From positions 1 to 64,000 of the forward strand of contig MU616646.1 in NCBI GenBank assembly GCA_025201705.1: DNA of 64,000 nt, given 5' to 3'. Shown in pieces: positions 63,962 through 64,000 of this stretch; the stretch's first letter is position 1, and each line of letters opens with the position of its first letter. The notes under the pieces are model-generated. The model worked only from the letters and a program-made list of their open reading frames with translations, did no database searches and was not told where the DNA came from. Made by a program: the position numbers and the translations under genes. This DNA is from Dissophora ornata (taxonomy: Eukaryota; Mortierellomycota; Mortierellomycetes; Mortierellales; Mortierellaceae).

Positions 63962-64000
63962 TTGAGCATTAACGTTGACTGAAAATATAATAAAAGTGCG

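Overview
This is a eukaryotic, almost certainly fungal, window. Short GT-AG introns with CTAAC-like branch sites interrupt nearly every gene. The gene content points to an early-diverging fungus, most likely Mortierellomycotina (Mucoromycota). That placement is an inference from two things: a TPR/ARM-NACHT-pentapeptide-WD40 gene of the kind I know from Mortierella, and an SMCR8-type DENN gene, which Ascomycota such as yeast lack. There is one 10-N gap (12089-12098). I recognise no tRNA, rRNA, CRISPR array or intact transposon.

Layout. 1-5.7 kb is gene-poor: the 3' end of a HEAT-repeat gene, remnants of a coiled-coil gene, and a 27-bp minisatellite. 5.7-25 kb is mostly minus strand: a Rab GTPase, a mitochondrial PDK/BCKDK-type kinase, a decayed unknown gene, the V-ATPase c subunit, a plus-strand mitochondrial SSB, a damaged GPI-specific phospholipase D, ferrochelatase, an SH3-PX-BAR sorting nexin and mitoribosomal protein mL53. 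25.7-42 kb is mostly plus strand: an Mdm1/SNX13-type tether, metaxin/Sam37, RNA polymerase I subunit A49, a decayed LRR/F-box-like gene on the minus strand and a nucleolar NOL11/Utp8-like protein. 42-64 kb holds an unknown 222-aa protein, a secreted aspartic protease, an SMCR8 homologue, the NACHT-WD40 gene, a Cce1-type Holliday junction resolvase, DDX41 and an ER-retained acidic protein at the right edge.

Themes. Most intact genes are conserved single-copy housekeeping functions: mitochondrial biogenesis and DNA maintenance (mtSSB, Cce1, mL53, metaxin, ferrochelatase, PDK), membrane traffic (Rab, SNX9-like, Mdm1, SMCR8) and nucleolar or RNA work (A49, NOL11-like, DDX41). They are not co-regulated operons. 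The variable layer consists of the STAND/NLR-like gene, the HEAT-repeat gene and several decayed genes.

Most interesting signal. The NACHT-WD40 gene is an intact 5.3-kb spliced reading frame except for three in-frame TAG codons. By family comparison from memory, all three sit where glutamine (CAG) is expected. A similar TAG interrupts the GPI-PLD gene, which also has a lost splice donor and a 1-nt frameshift, and two more interrupt the LRR-like relic. TAG is nevertheless the genuine terminator of VMA3, HEM15, SMCR8, DDX41 and the NACHT gene itself, so plain UAG reassignment is unlikely. CpA-to-TpA mutational decay, or context-dependent readthrough, are the alternatives to test.

All exon boundaries were read by eye from splice signals and frame consistency. 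Family names come from motif recognition; no database search was run.
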